Assembly: GCA_027493935.1 (NCBI GenBank)
Contig: JAOSJV010000001.1
Location: 1,674,001 to 1,738,000, forward strand
Reading direction: 5' to 3'
Length of the DNA: 64,000 nt
DNA from: Burkholderiales bacterium
GTDB taxonomy: Bacteria > Pseudomonadota > Gammaproteobacteria > Burkholderiales > SG8-39
Of the stretch, positions 49,866-63,918 are shown one piece after another. The notes under the pieces were generated by a model. It searched no databases and was not told the DNA's origin. It saw nothing but the letters and a program-made list of their open reading frames with translations. How positions within the stretch are numbered: the stretch's first letter is position 1; every line of letters begins with the position of its first letter. The position numbers were made by a program, and so were the translations under genes.

Positions 49866-50370
49866 ATGAAGCGATGGGTCTTGCTGGCAATGGCGCTCGC
49901 CGCCGCCGGGTGCGCCGCCACAACGCCCCGGCCGGCGACGGTGGGCCCGGGCGACGCGCAGGCCGAGGTCCGCGGCAAGCTCGGCGTGCCCGCCATGGAG
50001 CGCAAGCTCGCGTCGGGAGCGACCGCGTGGTACTACGTCACTGGTCCGTCGGGATTCGACACCTGGCGGGTGGTGTTCGACCGCACCGGCGCCGTTGCCG
50101 ACTATCAGCAGGTGCTCACCGCGGGCAACTTCGCGAAGTTCGCCCAGGGCGCGACGCGCGACGAGCTGCTCGACCTGCTCGGGCCACCGATCGAGCGGAT
50201 GCGCTTCGCGCGCTCGAACACCGAGGCCTGGACCTATCGCTGGATGGACGGCACGCTCGAGATGATCGCCGACGCAGTGTTCGACGGCGGCGGGCTGCTG
50301 CACATCGCCCTCTATCGCGATCCGGCCTTCTCCTCCACCCCCGTCGGGCGACGGCGGCGGCGAGCGCTGA
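49866..50370 (+). CDS. BamE-like lipoprotein, uncharacterised; 3' end uncertain
   Basis: The start MKRWVLLAMALAAAGCAA is a lipoprotein signal with lipobox AAGC. The mature part has two SmpA/BamE-like halves, around AQAEVRGKLGVPAMERKL and RDELLDLLGPPIERMRF, each with a following beta-rich segment. As sequenced the frame runs on to 50621 through unlikely Arg/Pro-rich sequence. A single-base change in the C run near 50337-50341 would end it SGDGGGER at 50370, which looks more natural, so I give that end. It probably sits in the outer membrane. Its role is unknown, and it is distinct from the true bamE nearby. Confidence 0.65.
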
Positions 50371-50598
50371 GCGCCCGCTATGAGCGATCTCGAATTCGTT
50401 GCCGTGGTTCTCTCTCGGCCGGAATCGTACGAACATGGGGCACCGGGCGGGAAGCGAAGGCGCCCGCTCACGCTTTCCTGCCCCTGGTCTTTCCTTGCAC
50501 GAACGAACGCCCGGGCGGCACGGCCGGGACGCTTCCCCTTCCCGCGCGGCCCAGTACATCCCCGCTCTTGCTACCGCGTGCGCATTCCGGTATGGGTT
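50371..50598. other. 228-bp convergent gap with a long inverted repeat
   Basis: The gap lies between the lipoprotein gene and convergent fur. GGGAAGCG (50449-50456) and CGCTTCCC (50530-50537) could pair around a 73-base interior that itself has CGGGCGG-type GC blocks. The pyrimidine-rich stretches resemble degraded intergenic repeats. No gene is seen. Confidence 0.4.
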
Positions 50599-51070
50599 CT
50601 ACTCTCCGGTGCGCGTCTTGAGCGCCTGCGCGTCCGCGCGCCGGGCGCGCCGGTGCGGGCAGTCGGGCCGGGTGCAGTCGGCGTAGAGATAGAGCGAGTG
50701 ATCGCGGATCGCGAAGCCGCGCTCCTTGGCGATGCGCATCTGGCGCTTCTCGATCTCCGGATCGTGGAATTCCTCGACGCGGCCGCACTCCCAGGCAGAC
50801 GATGTGGTCGTGGTGCTTCGAGTCTTTCAGCTCGAAGACCGCGCGGCCCGACTCGAAATGGTGTCGCTCGAGCAGCCCGGCCTGCTCGAACTGGGTCAGC
50901 ACCCGGTAGACTGTCGCGAGGCCGATATCGTGGCCCTCGGCAGTGAGCATGCGGTAAACGTCCTCGGCGGCAAGATGGCGCACCGTGCTCTTCTCGAAGA
51001 GCTCGAGAATCTTCAGGCGCGGCACCGTCGCTTTGAGGCCGATGCTCTTGAGATCCGAAGCGTTGGGCAT
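50599..51070 (-). CDS. fur: Ferric uptake regulator Fur, with a 1-base frameshift
   Basis: Fur represses iron-acquisition genes with Fe2+ as co-repressor. The N-terminal winged helix is [22 protein letters not shown] and continues to [32 protein letters not shown]. Metal ligands are visible in [12 protein letters not shown] and HHDHIVCL. An extra G at about 50790-50792 breaks the frame just after HIVCL; corrected it reads [17 protein letters not shown] and ends at TAG 50601-50599. A second Cys pair is in DCTRPDC. About 156 residues. It is divergent from bamE, the standard betaproteobacterial pair. Confidence 0.94.
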
Positions 51071-51127
51071 CGTGTGGGTCGGTCAGCCGGCGCCAGGTGG
51101 CCGGACGGGAGTCGAAACGAACTCCGG

Positions 51128-51144
51128 TATGATAACCGTTTTCA
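51128..51144. promoter_or_regulatory. Divergent fur-bamE promoter with operator-like dyad
   Basis: TATGAT (51128-51133) is a plausible -10 for bamE. Overlapping it, TGATAACCGTTTTCA (51130-51144) is an imperfect 15-bp dyad with two mismatched pairs. The position between fur and bamE suggests possible fur autoregulation, although it matches the enteric Fur box only loosely. Confidence 0.4.
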
Positions 51145-51185
51145 CTGAGTCCTCCGTTCCCCTGATGCGCGGCACCAGCTCCCGA

Positions 51186-51563
51186 ATGACGGCAAGCTAC
51201 CCGAGCGGCCGCCCGATCGCGGTCGCGCTCGTGGCAGCGACGCTCGCCCTGGCCGGCTGCGGACCGATCGTCTACCGCATCGAAGTCCAGCAGGGCAACT
51301 TCGTCTCGCAAGAGGCGGTGTCGCAGCTCAAGCCGGGCATGTCCAAGGACCAGGTCCGATTCGTGCTGGGCACGCCGCTCGTGACCGACATCTTCCACGC
51401 CGATCGCTGGGACTACGTGTACTCGCGCAAGCCCGCGCGCAGCACGCAGGTGGCCGAATCGCGCCGGCTCACGCTGTTCTTCGACAAGGATGGACTGCTG
51501 GAGCGCGTGGAGGGCGACGTGGTTCCGGGCGCGGGCCAGCCGGGACCGAGCGCGACGCGGTGA
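51186..51563 (+). CDS. bamE: Outer membrane assembly lipoprotein BamE
   Basis: BamE is a small lipoprotein of the BAM complex that inserts outer-membrane proteins. The signal PIAVALVAATLALAGCG has lipobox LAGC. The mature part has the SmpA/OmlA pattern VQQGNFVSQEAVSQLKPGMSKDQVRFVLG, then PLVTDIFHADRWDYVYS and LTLFFDKDGLLERVEG. I use the ATG at 51186; an in-frame ATG at 51165 would add seven residues. Its stop overlaps a possible GTG start of dapB. It is divergent from fur. Confidence 0.93.
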   Translation: MTASYPSGRPIAVALVAATLALAGCGPIVYRIEVQQGNFVSQEAVSQLKPGMSKDQVRFVLGTPLVTDIFHADRWDYVYSRKPARSTQVAESRRLTLFFDKDGLLERVEGDVVPGAGQPGPSATR

Positions 51564-51589
51564 CGCGGGCGGCGCGGCGCAAGACGAGC

Positions 51590-52396
51590 ATGCCGGCAAT
51601 GCGCATCGCAGTCGCAGGCAGCGCGGGCCGGATGGGCCGCACGGTGATCGAGGCGTTGGCCGCCGCCGGCGATCTCGCGCTCGGCGCGGCGCTCGAGGCG
51701 GCCGCGTCGCCCGCGCTCGGCGCCGACGCGGGCCAAGCGCTCGGTGCCCGCACCGGCATCGTGGTGAGCGCGGACTTCGACGCCGGCATCGCGGCAAGCG
51801 ATTGCCTGGTCGACTTCACCCGCCCCGAGGGTACGCTCGCGCACCTGGAGGCCTGCCTGCGACACGGCAAGGCCGCAGTCATTGGGACCACCGGCTTCGA
51901 CGCCGCCGGGCGGAGCCGCATCGCGGGCGCGGCCGAGCGCATCCCGATCGCGTTCGCACCGAACTTCGCAGTGGGCGTGAACGTGCTGTTCAAGCTCGTC
52001 GACGTCGCGGCGCGCGCGCTCGGCGACGACTACGACGTCGAGATCGTCGAGGTGCATCACCGGCACAAGGTCGACGCGCCGTCCGGCACCGCGCTGCGGC
52101 TGGGCGAGATCGCCGCGGCCGCGCTCGGCCGCGACCTCGCGCGCGACGCGGTGCACGGCCGCAGGGGCGACACCGGCGAGCGTCCGCGCCGGGCGATCGG
52201 CTTCCACGCGGTGCGCGGCGGCGACATCGTGGGCGAGCACACCGTGATGTTCGCGGGAACGGGCGAGCGCGTCGAGCTCGCCGTGCGCTCGGCAAGCCGC
52301 ATGACCTACGCGCTCGGGGCCCTACGCGCGGCGCGGTTCCTCGGTGGCAAGGCCGCCGGCCTGTACGACATGCAGGACGTCCTGGGGTTGCGCTGA
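51590..52396 (+). CDS. dapB: 4-hydroxy-tetrahydrodipicolinate reductase DapB
   Basis: DapB makes tetrahydrodipicolinate in lysine and meso-diaminopimelate synthesis. It has the NAD(P)-binding GSAGRMGRTVIE, VDFTRPEG, GTTGFD and the catalytic EVHHRHKVDAPSGTA. It ends AARFLGGKAAGLYDMQDVLGLR, the usual C-terminus. Start choices are GTG 51560 (overlapping the bamE stop), ATG 51590 or ATG 51599; I give 51590. Its last 71 bp form the first copy of a 97-bp tandem repeat that continues past the stop. Confidence 0.94.
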   Translation: MPAMRIAVAGSAGRMGRTVIEALAAAGDLALGAALEAAASPALGADAGQALGARTGIVVSADFDAGIAASDCLVDFTRPEGTLAHLEACLRHGKAAVIGTTGFDAAGRSRIAGAAERIPIAFAPNFAVGVNVLFKLVDVAARALGDDYDVEIVEVHHRHKVDAPSGTALRLGEIAAAALGRDLARDAVHGRRGDTGERPRRAIGFHAVRGGDIVGEHTVMFAGTGERVELAVRSASRMTYALGALRAARFLGGKAAGLYDMQDVLGLR

Positions 52397-52588
52397 GATG
52401 CGCTGCGCGTTCGTTCACCCGTGCGCGGCGCGGTTCCTCGGTGGCAAGGCCGCCGGCCTGTACGACATGCAGGACGTCCTGGGGTTGCGCTGAGATGCGC
52501 TGCGCGTTCGTTCGCCCGTGCGCGGCGCGGTTCCTCGGTGGCAAGGCCGCCGGCCTGTACGACATGCAGGACGTGCGCGAGCTGCGAT
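52326..52588 (+). repeat. 97-bp tandem repeat copying the dapB 3' end, 2.7 copies
   Basis: Copies start at 52326, 52423 and 52520, exactly 97 bp apart. Copy 1 contains the end of dapB and its stop. Copies 2 and 3 repeat the same C-terminal codons. Copies 1 and 2 differ by one base (CAC versus CGC in the linker), and copy 3 diverges after CAGGACGT to end GTGCGCGAGCTGCGATGA. The differences argue against a simple assembly duplication. Confidence 0.92.
52398..52493 (+). CDS. Mini-ORF 1 created by the dapB tail repeat (31 aa)
   Basis: The ATG lies one base after the dapB stop (TGAGATG) and opens MRCAFVHPCAARFLGG followed by the DapB tail ending DVLGLR. It is a duplicate of the dapB C-terminus with a new 8-residue front. 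Termination-reinitiation could translate it, but no ribosome site other than the upstream coding sequence is present. It is probably a by-product of duplication. Confidence 0.35.
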   Translation: MRCAFVHPCAARFLGGKAAGLYDMQDVLGLR

Positions 52589-52590
52589 GA
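52495..52590 (+). CDS. Mini-ORF 2 created by the dapB tail repeat (31 aa)
   Basis: The second repeat gives another 31-codon frame, again beginning in TGAGATG and almost identical to mini-ORF 1. It has Arg for His at position 7 and ends DVRELR. Its stop overlaps the start of the exported methyltransferase gene (ATGA). Bona fide expression is doubtful; the chain of stop-start overlaps could carry ribosomes from dapB to the next gene. Confidence 0.35.
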   Translation: MRCAFVRPCAARFLGGKAAGLYDMQDVRELR

Positions 52591-53461
52591 GGGCGCGCAC
52601 CGGGACGGTCCGCGCGCTGCTCGCCGGTGCGGCGCTGGGGTGCTGCCGTCGACAGCCGCCCAGGGCGCGGACGCGCCGTACGTGCCGACGCCGCAGATCG
52701 TGGTCGATGCCATGCTGCGCATGGCGCGCGTCGGCCCGCGCGACTACCTCATCGATCTCGGCTCGGGCGACGGGCGCATCGTCATCAGCGCCGCGAAGCG
52801 CCACGGTGCCCGTGGCCTCGGCGTGGATCTCGACGCGTCGCTGCTCGCGCTGGCGAACGATGCAGCAGGGCGCGAGGGCGTCGCCCATCTGGTCGACTTC
52901 CGGCGGCAGGATCTCTTCCACACCGATCTCGCGCAGGCGACGGTGGTCACAAGCTACCTGCTCCCCGAGATGAACCTGAAACTGCGCCCGAAGCTGCTCG
53001 ACCTCGCGCCGGGCACGCGCATCGTCGCGCACGACTACCACTTCGGCGACTGGCCGCCGGACGAGCGCGAGACGCTGCGCGTACCGGAGAAGCAGGTGGG
53101 CGATCCGGGGCTGAGCTACGTCTACCTTTGGATCGTCCCGGCGCGGGTGGCGGGCCGCTGGCGCGCCGAAGTCGTCGGCGCCGACGGCAGGGCGGTACCG
53201 ATCGGGCTCGAGATCACGCAATCGTTCCAGGCCATCGGCGGGCACGCGGAAGTACCCGGACGGCGGACTCCGCTACATGGCGCACACCTCGGGGGCTCCG
53301 ATATCCATTTTGCGTTGGACGTGACGGTGGGCGGCGTGCACCGGCGGCACAGCTTCCGCGGCCGCGTCGCGGGCGACACGATCGCAGGCGCCGTGGCCGT
53401 GCGAGAGGCGGGCGCGTGGCAGGAGCGCGAGTGGCGCGCCCGCCGCGTCGCTGCACCCTGA
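52587..53461 (+). CDS. Class I SAM-dependent methyltransferase with a signal peptide, with a 1-base frameshift
   Basis: The N-terminus MRARTGTVRALLAGAALG is followed, after restoring one G missing at about 52637-52640, by VLPSTAAQGADAPYVPTPQ, a typical cleavable signal peptide. The Rossmann-fold methyltransferase core has LIDLGSGDGRIVISAAKR and LGVDLDASLLALA, then DLFHTDLAQATVVTSYLLPEMN. A beta-rich C-terminal domain of about 100 residues follows. A SAM-dependent enzyme with an export signal is odd because SAM is cytoplasmic. Similar proteins are annotated in betaproteobacteria without known function. It lies between dapB and carA. Confidence 0.78.
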
Positions 53462-53508
53462 TCGGCGTCAACGCGCGGCGCCCCGCAACCGGACGCGCTG
53501 CGCTGCGC

Positions 53509-53514
53509 TATAAT
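53509..53514 (+). promoter_or_regulatory. -10 element (TATAAT) of carA
   Basis: A perfect TATAAT lies 71 bp upstream of the carA GTG, 47 bp after the methyltransferase stop. Transcription would begin around 53521, just before the leader hairpin. Confidence 0.6.
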
Positions 53515-53526
53515 GCGATGCAACAA

Positions 53527-53555
53527 CGGGACGGGCGCTGCGCCGGTCCCGTTTT
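53527..53555 (+). terminator. Hairpin with T-run in the carA leader (possible attenuator)
   Basis: CGGGAC (53527-53532) pairs with GTCCCG (53546-53551), and inside it GGCG pairs with CGCC around a CTG loop. TTTT follows at 53552-53555. The structure begins a few bases after the expected start site, so it would act on the nascent carA transcript itself. It has the form of an intrinsic terminator or attenuator. Confidence 0.6.
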
Positions 53556-54703
53556 CGCATCGCGCGCGCCCGAAGCCAAGTGACCGAGCCGTTTCCGCCC
53601 GCCGTTCTAGCGCTCGCCGACGGCACCGTGTTTCGGGGCGGTTCCGTCGGCGCGCCGGGCGTCGCCGTGGGCGAGGTGGTGTTCAACACGGCGATGACCG
53701 GCTACCAGGAGATCCTGACCGATCCCTCGTACTGCGGCCAGATCGTCACCCTGACCTATCCGCACATCGGCAACACCGGCGTGAACGCCGAGGACGAGGA
53801 GGCGGCGCGGCCGTTCGCCGCCGGGCTCGTCGTGCGCGACGTCCCGCCGCGCGCGTCGAGCTGGCGCGCCGAGCGCAGCCTCGCCGAGTTCCTGGAGGCG
53901 CACGGCGTGGTGTCGATCGCGGGCATCGATACGCGGCGCCTCACGCGGACGCTGCGCGAGCAGGGGGCGCAAAACGGCTGCATCCTCGCCGGCGGCGACG
54001 CCGAGGAGGCGGTCGCCCGCGCGCGCGCCCACCCGAGCATGACCGGCCGGGACCTCGCCAGGGTCGTCACGACCCGCGCGCCGTACGAGTGGCGCGCGGG
54101 CGGCTGGCGGCTGGGCGCCGCACCCGGAGCGCTGCCCGAGCCACGCTTCCACGTGGCAGCCTACGACTACGGCGTGAAGCGCAACATCCTGCGAATGCTC
54201 GCCGACCGCGGCTGCCGCGTCACGGTGTTTCCCGCGCAGACGAGCGCGCGCGAGGTGCTCGCGTGCCGCCCGGACGGCGTTTTTCTCTCGAACGGTCCCG
54301 GCGACCCGGAGCCCTGCGACTACGCGATTCGGGCGATCCGCGAGATCCTGGATGCGACCCGCATCCCGGTGTTCGGCATCTGTCTCGGCCACCAGCTGAT
54401 GGGGCTCGCCTCGGGCGCGCGCACGGTGAAGATGAAGTTCGGCCACCACGGCGCGAACCACCCGGTCAAGGATCTGGACACCGGCCAGGTGGCGATCACC
54501 AGCCAGAACCACGGCTTTGCCGTCGATCCGGACTCGCTCCCGCCGACGCTGCGGCCGACGCACGTCTCGCTCTTCGATGGCAGCCTGCAGGGGTTCGCGC
54601 ACATCGACCGTCCCGCCTTCTGCTTCCAGGGCCATCCCGAGGCGAGCCCGGGCCCGCGCGACATCGGCTATCTCTTCGACCGGTTCGTGGCTTTGATGGA
54701 TCG

Positions 54704-57919
<3,216 letters not shown>

Positions 57920-57952
57920 CTAGCGCCTGAGCATACGCGTCCAGGTACCCGT

Positions 57953-57976
57953 CCCCGGCCCGAGCGCCGGGGTTTT
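57953..57976 (+). terminator. Rho-independent terminator between carB and greA
   Basis: CCCCGGC (57953-57959), loop CCGAGC, GCCGGGG (57966-57972), then TTTT at 57973-57976 and a further CCTTTTC. It lies 34 bp after the carB stop and only 20 bp before the greA ATG. It would end the car transcript but also sits where a greA leader would be. Confidence 0.8.
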
Positions 57977-57996
57977 CCTTTTCTGGCGGATCACCC

Positions 57997-58473
57997 ATGC
58001 CGAAGACCCCTCTGACTGTGGCCGGCGCCGAGAAGCTGCGCGCCGAGCTGCACCGGTTGAAGACCGTGGAACGGCCGAAGGCCATCCAGGCGATCGCCGA
58101 CGCGCGCTCGCACGGCGACCTGTCCGAGAACGCCGAGTACGACGCCGCCAAGGAGCGGCAGGGCTTCATCGAGGGCCGCATCGCCGAGTTCGAGGCGAAG
58201 CTCGCGAGCGCCCAGATCATCGACCCGAAGCTGGTCGATGCGGACGGGCGTTGCGTGTTTGGCGCGACGGTCGATATCGAGGACCAGGACGGCGGCGAAG
58301 CCGTGACCTACCAGATCGTCGGCGACGACGAGGCTGACATCAAGGAGAACAAGATCTCGATCAGCTCGCCGATCGCGCGTGCCCTGATCGGCAAGTCCGC
58401 GGGCGACGTCGCCGAGGTGAAGGCGCCGGGCGGCGTGAAGCACTACGAGATCCTCGACGTCCGCTACGAGTAA
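57997..58473 (+). CDS. greA: Transcription elongation factor GreA
   Basis: GreA rescues backtracked RNA polymerase by stimulating transcript cleavage. The 158-residue protein has the N-terminal coiled coil with the acidic tip [16 protein letters not shown] and the C-terminal FKBP-like domain with [21 protein letters not shown]. It is intact. A terminator hairpin lies immediately upstream. It is convergent with yhbY. Confidence 0.96.
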   Translation: MPKTPLTVAGAEKLRAELHRLKTVERPKAIQAIADARSHGDLSENAEYDAAKERQGFIEGRIAEFEAKLASAQIIDPKLVDADGRCVFGATVDIEDQDGGEAVTYQIVGDDEADIKENKISISSPIARALIGKSAGDVAEVKAPGGVKHYEILDVRYE

Positions 58474-58547
58474 GGGCAAGTTGGCGATCGACGCTGCGCA
58501 GTGGGCAGCGAAACCGTGCCCGCGGCACCTGCGTTCAAGGCGATTCG

Positions 58548-58976
58548 CTATCGGGGGCGGACTCGTGCGCGGCGCGGCCGCTGCGCCGGCGGACGGGCCG
58601 CGCGCGCGCCTGCGCCGGGGCGGGTTCCCCGGTCACGGGCGACGGCGGGCGGCTTCCGCGCGGCCGGTCGCGGCGGCGCGGCCGATGCCGGCGGCGGCTC
58701 GACCCGTTCGCGGTATACGACGAGGATCTTCCCGATGTGCTGGACCGGCACGCTGCCGGAGCGCTCGCAGATCCGGGCGAGCAGACGTTCGCGCGCCGTG
58801 CGGTCCTCGCCCGCGACCCGGATCTTGATGAGCTCGTGGGCTGCGAGCGCGCGGTCGATCTCGGCGAACACCGCCGGCGTCAGGCCGCCGGCGCCGACGA
58901 GAACGACCGGGGCGAGCGCGTGCGCGCGCGCCTTGAGCGCCTGGCGCGCGGCGGGGGTCAGCGGAACGGCCTGCAT
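58548..58976 (-). CDS. yhbY: CRS1/YhbY-type RNA-binding protein
   Basis: This small protein associates with ribosome assembly intermediates. The CRM domain covers about residues 1-95: LTPAARQALKARAHALAPVV, VGAGGLTPAVFAEIDRAL, HELIKIRVAG and QHIGKILVVYR, including the conserved GxxG-like loop. The remaining 45 residues are Pro/Arg/Ala-rich and presumably disordered. It is divergent from rlmE with 41 bp between start codons, the standard yhbY/rlmE arrangement. Confidence 0.92.
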   Translation of the reverse strand: MQAVPLTPAARQALKARAHALAPVVLVGAGGLTPAVFAEIDRALAAHELIKIRVAGEDRTARERLLARICERSGSVPVQHIGKILVVYRERVEPPPASAAPPRPAARKPPAVARDRGTRPGAGARAARPPAQRPRRARVRPR

Positions 58977-59017
58977 CGGCCCGATTGTAGACGCGGTCGT
59001 GTAGAAGCGATCGCCCG

Positions 59018-59649
59018 ATGAAGCGCAGCAAGACGAGCGGTCGCTGGATGCAGGAGCACGTCAACGACCCGTACGTCCGGCGGGCAAGGGCGCAAGGCTA
59101 CCGCTCGCGCGCGGCGTTCAAGCTGATCGAACTCGACGCGAAGGAGCGCCTGATCGGCGCGGGTCAGACGGTGGTCGACCTCGGCGCGGCGCCCGGCAGC
59201 TGGTCGCAGGTCGTGGCGGCGAAGGTGGGTGCTGCCGGGCGCGTGATCGCGGTGGACCAGCTCGAGATGGCGCCGCTGGAGCGCGTCGAGATGGTGCGGG
59301 GGATTTCACCGCGGCGGGGACGCGCGCGAGGCTCGAGCGGCTGCTCGGCGCCGGCGGCGTCGACCTTGTGCTCTCCGACATGGCCCCCAACATCAGCGGG
59401 GTGGCGGCGAGCGATCAGGCCCGCGCGCTGCGCCTCGCGGTGCTCGCGGTGGAGTTCGCGCTGGCGCACTTGAAACCGCGCGGTGCGCTGGTGGTCAAAG
59501 CATTCCAGGGCGCAGGCTTTGCGGAACTCGTGGCTGGAATGCGGGGGTCCTTCGCGACCGTCGCTTCGCGCAAGCCCGGCGCTTCGCGTGGACGCTCGAG
59601 CGAGATGTATCTGGTCGCGCGGCACCCGACGGTCCGCAAAGCCGCCTAA
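59018..59649 (+). CDS. rlmE: 23S rRNA 2'-O-ribose methyltransferase RlmE (FtsJ), with a 1-base frameshift
   Basis: RlmE methylates U2552 of 23S rRNA. The K-D-K-E tetrad is visible: Lys in [10 protein letters not shown], Asp in [10 protein letters not shown], Lys in [10 protein letters not shown] and Glu in [11 protein letters not shown] motif I is [16 protein letters not shown] missing from a G run at about 59298-59302 breaks the frame after EMVRG, where [15 protein letters not shown] should follow. Corrected length is about 210 residues. ftsH follows after 94 bp. Confidence 0.94.
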
Positions 59650-59743
59650 GTGCTTGATGTGGCGCAGGGAGTTGTGCCTGCGACGGGTGTTTCTTTGGGT
59701 TTACAATAACGGGCGGGCGTCATCCCGTGGCGAAGGAGCGTAC

Positions 59744-61626
<1,883 letters not shown>

Positions 61627-61691
61627 GCGGGTGAGGGGCGAGGCACGAGGCGCGGCGACGCGCGGAAGCGCCGTACAGGGGGGGTGGGCCG

Positions 61692-62576
61692 GTGGTACGC
61701 GACGCGCCTCCACCGGGCGGCACCGCCTCGCCGCGGCTGCGCTGTGGGCGCTTCTCGCTCCCGCTCGACCGTCCTCTGATCATGGGGGTGCTCAATGTCA
61801 CCCCCGATTCCTTCTGCGACGGCGGGCGCTTTCTCGATGCGGAGGCGGCGGTCGCGCAGGCGCGCCGGCTGATCGAGGAGGGCGCGGACATCCTCGACGT
61901 CGGCGGCGAATCGAGTCGGCCGGGCGCCGCCCCCGTGCCGGCGGCGCACGAGCTGGAGCGGATCGCGCCCGTGCTCGCGGCGCTGGCCGCCGGGACGGTG
62001 CCGGTCTCGGTCGACACCGCGAAGCCGGAGGTGATGCGCGAGGCGATCGGCTGCGGCGCTTCGATGATCAACGACATCAATGCGTTGCGCGCCCCCGGCG
62101 CGCTCGCCGCGATGGCGGGCGCCGGGGTCGCGGTGTGCCTCGTGCACATGCAGGGCGAGCCGCGCACGATGCAGGTTGCGCCGCACTACGTCGACGTCGT
62201 CGGCGAGGTGCGGAGTTTCCTCGCCGACCGGGCGGCGGCCGCCGTCGCCGCGGGCATCGCGCCCGATCGCATCGTGATCGATCCCGGGTTCGGATTCGGC
62301 AAGACGGTGGCGCACAACCGCACGCTGCTGCGGTCGCTCGACGTCCTCACCGCGCTCGGCCACCCGGTGCTCGCAGGACTTTCGCGCAAATCGACGCTCG
62401 GCCGGATCACTGGCCGGCCGCCTGGGGAGCGCCTGGCCGCGAGCGTCGCCGCCGCACTGCTCGCCGCCCAGCGCGGCGCTAGAATCCTGCGCGTTCACGA
62501 CGTGGCGGCGACGCGCGATGCGCTCGCCGTCCTGCGCTGGCTGGAGAGAGATGAGCAGGAAGTACTTCGGCACTGA
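61692..62576 (+). CDS. folP: Dihydropteroate synthase
   Basis: FolP joins p-aminobenzoate to the pterin pyrophosphate in folate synthesis. It has [34 protein letters not shown], the MINDINAL segment, DPGFGFGKT and [13 protein letters not shown], in the expected order. It has 294 residues and is intact. It starts with GTG. It overlaps glmM by 26 bp, the conserved ftsH-folP-glmM order. Confidence 0.95.
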   Translation: MVRDAPPPGGTASPRLRCGRFSLPLDRPLIMGVLNVTPDSFCDGGRFLDAEAAVAQARRLIEEGADILDVGGESSRPGAAPVPAAHELERIAPVLAALAAGTVPVSVDTAKPEVMREAIGCGASMINDINALRAPGALAAMAGAGVAVCLVHMQGEPRTMQVAPHYVDVVGEVRSFLADRAAAAVAAGIAPDRIVIDPGFGFGKTVAHNRTLLRSLDVLTALGHPVLAGLSRKSTLGRITGRPPGERLAASVAAALLAAQRGARILRVHDVAATRDALAVLRWLERDEQEVLRH

Positions 62577-63918
62577 CGGGATTCGCGGGCGGGTCGGCGA
62601 GGCGCCGATCACGCCCGATTTCGTGCTGCGCCTCGGGTTCGCGGCCGGCGAGGTCCTCGCGCGCCGCAGCGTGACCGGCGACCACCGGCCGACGGTCCTC
62701 ATCGGCAAGGACACCCGCATCTCCGGCTACATGCTCGAGGCCGCGCTCGAATCGGGCTTCTCGGCAAGCGGCGTGGACGTCATGCTGAGCGGCCCGCTGC
62801 CGACCCCGGCCATCGCCTACCTCACGCGCGCGCTGCGCCTGCAGGCGGGCATCGTCATCAGCGCCTCTCACAACCCCTACCCGGACAACGGAATCAAGTT
62901 CTTCTCGGCCGACGGCGGCAAGCTGCCCGACGCGATCGAGATGGAGATCGAGGCCGCCCTCGCGAGGCCGCTCGCCTGCCGGCCGTCGGGCGAGCTCGGC
63001 AAGGCGCACCGCATCGACGATGCGGCCGGGCGTTACATCGAGTTCTGCAAGAGCACGTTTCCGACCGCGCTCGACCTGCGCGGGCTGCACATCGCGCTCG
63101 ACTGCGCGAACGGGGCGGCCTACCACGTCGCGCCGCACGTCTTCCACGAGCTCGGTGCCGACGTCACGACCACCGGCGCAGCGCCGAACGGGCTGAACAT
63201 CAACGACCGGGTCGGCGCGACGCATCCGAAGGCGCTCGCCGAGCTGGTGCGCGCGAGCCGCGCCGACCTCGGCGTCGCCCTGGACGGCGACGGCGACAGG
63301 GTGCTGATGGCCGACGCGAACGGTGCGGTCTACGACGGCGACCAGCTCCTGTACGCGATCGCGGTGAGCCGCGCGCGGCATGGCTCCCTGCCGGGGGTGG
63401 TCGGGACGCTCATGTCCAACCTCGCGCTCGAGCACGCGCTCGGCGCGCTGGGCGTCGAGTTCGTGCGAGCGAACGTCGGCGACCGGTACGTGCTCGAACT
63501 GCTGCACGAGCGTGGCTGGGTCCTCGGCGGCGAGAACTCCGGGCACATCATCTGCCTCGACAAGCACACGACCGGCGACGGCATCGTCTCGGCGCTGCAG
63601 GTGCTCACCGCGATGCGCGAGCAGGACCGCGGCCTCGACGAGATCGCTGGCGGGCTCGCGCTCTACCCGCAGCGGCTGGTCAACGTGCGCGTCGCCCGGA
63701 CGTTCAACTGGACCGCAAGCACCCTCGTCGCGGATGCGCGCGCCGCGGCCGAGGCGCGGCTCCGCGGGCGCGGACGGCTTCTGCTACGTCCCTCGGGCAC
63801 CGAGCCGGTGCTGCGGGTCATGGTCGAAGGCGAGGACGCTGCGGAAGTGGAGGCGATCGCCGCGGAGGTGGCGCGCGCGGTCGAGCGGGCGGCGCAGCAG
63901 GCAGGCCCGCACGCCTAG
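62551..63918 (+). CDS. glmM: Phosphoglucosamine mutase
   Basis: GlmM converts glucosamine-6-phosphate to glucosamine-1-phosphate for peptidoglycan and lipopolysaccharide. The ATG at 62551 is preceded by GGAGAG and gives [13 protein letters not shown]. The active-site phosphoserine loop is [16 protein letters not shown], the metal loop is [11 protein letters not shown], the sugar loop is LGGENSGH, and the phosphate loop is [15 protein letters not shown]. It has 455 residues and is intact. Confidence 0.97.
   Translation: MSRKYFGTDGIRGRVGEAPITPDFVLRLGFAAGEVLARRSVTGDHRPTVLIGKDTRISGYMLEAALESGFSASGVDVMLSGPLPTPAIAYLTRALRLQAGIVISASHNPYPDNGIKFFSADGGKLPDAIEMEIEAALARPLACRPSGELGKAHRIDDAAGRYIEFCKSTFPTALDLRGLHIALDCANGAAYHVAPHVFHELGADVTTTGAAPNGLNINDRVGATHPKALAELVRASRADLGVALDGDGDRVLMADANGAVYDGDQLLYAIAVSRARHGSLPGVVGTLMSNLALEHALGALGVEFVRANVGDRYVLELLHERGWVLGGENSGHIICLDKHTTGDGIVSALQVLTAMREQDRGLDEIAGGLALYPQRLVNVRVARTFNWTASTLVADARAAAEARLRGRGRLLLRPSGTEPVLRVMVEGEDAAEVEAIAAEVARAVERAAQQAGPHA

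Noticed and set aside
50371..50621. C-terminal extension of the BamE-like lipoprotein to 50621
   Set aside because: The extra 80 residues are low-complexity Arg/Pro-rich and run into the fur gene. An indel near 50340 with an end at 50370 is more natural.
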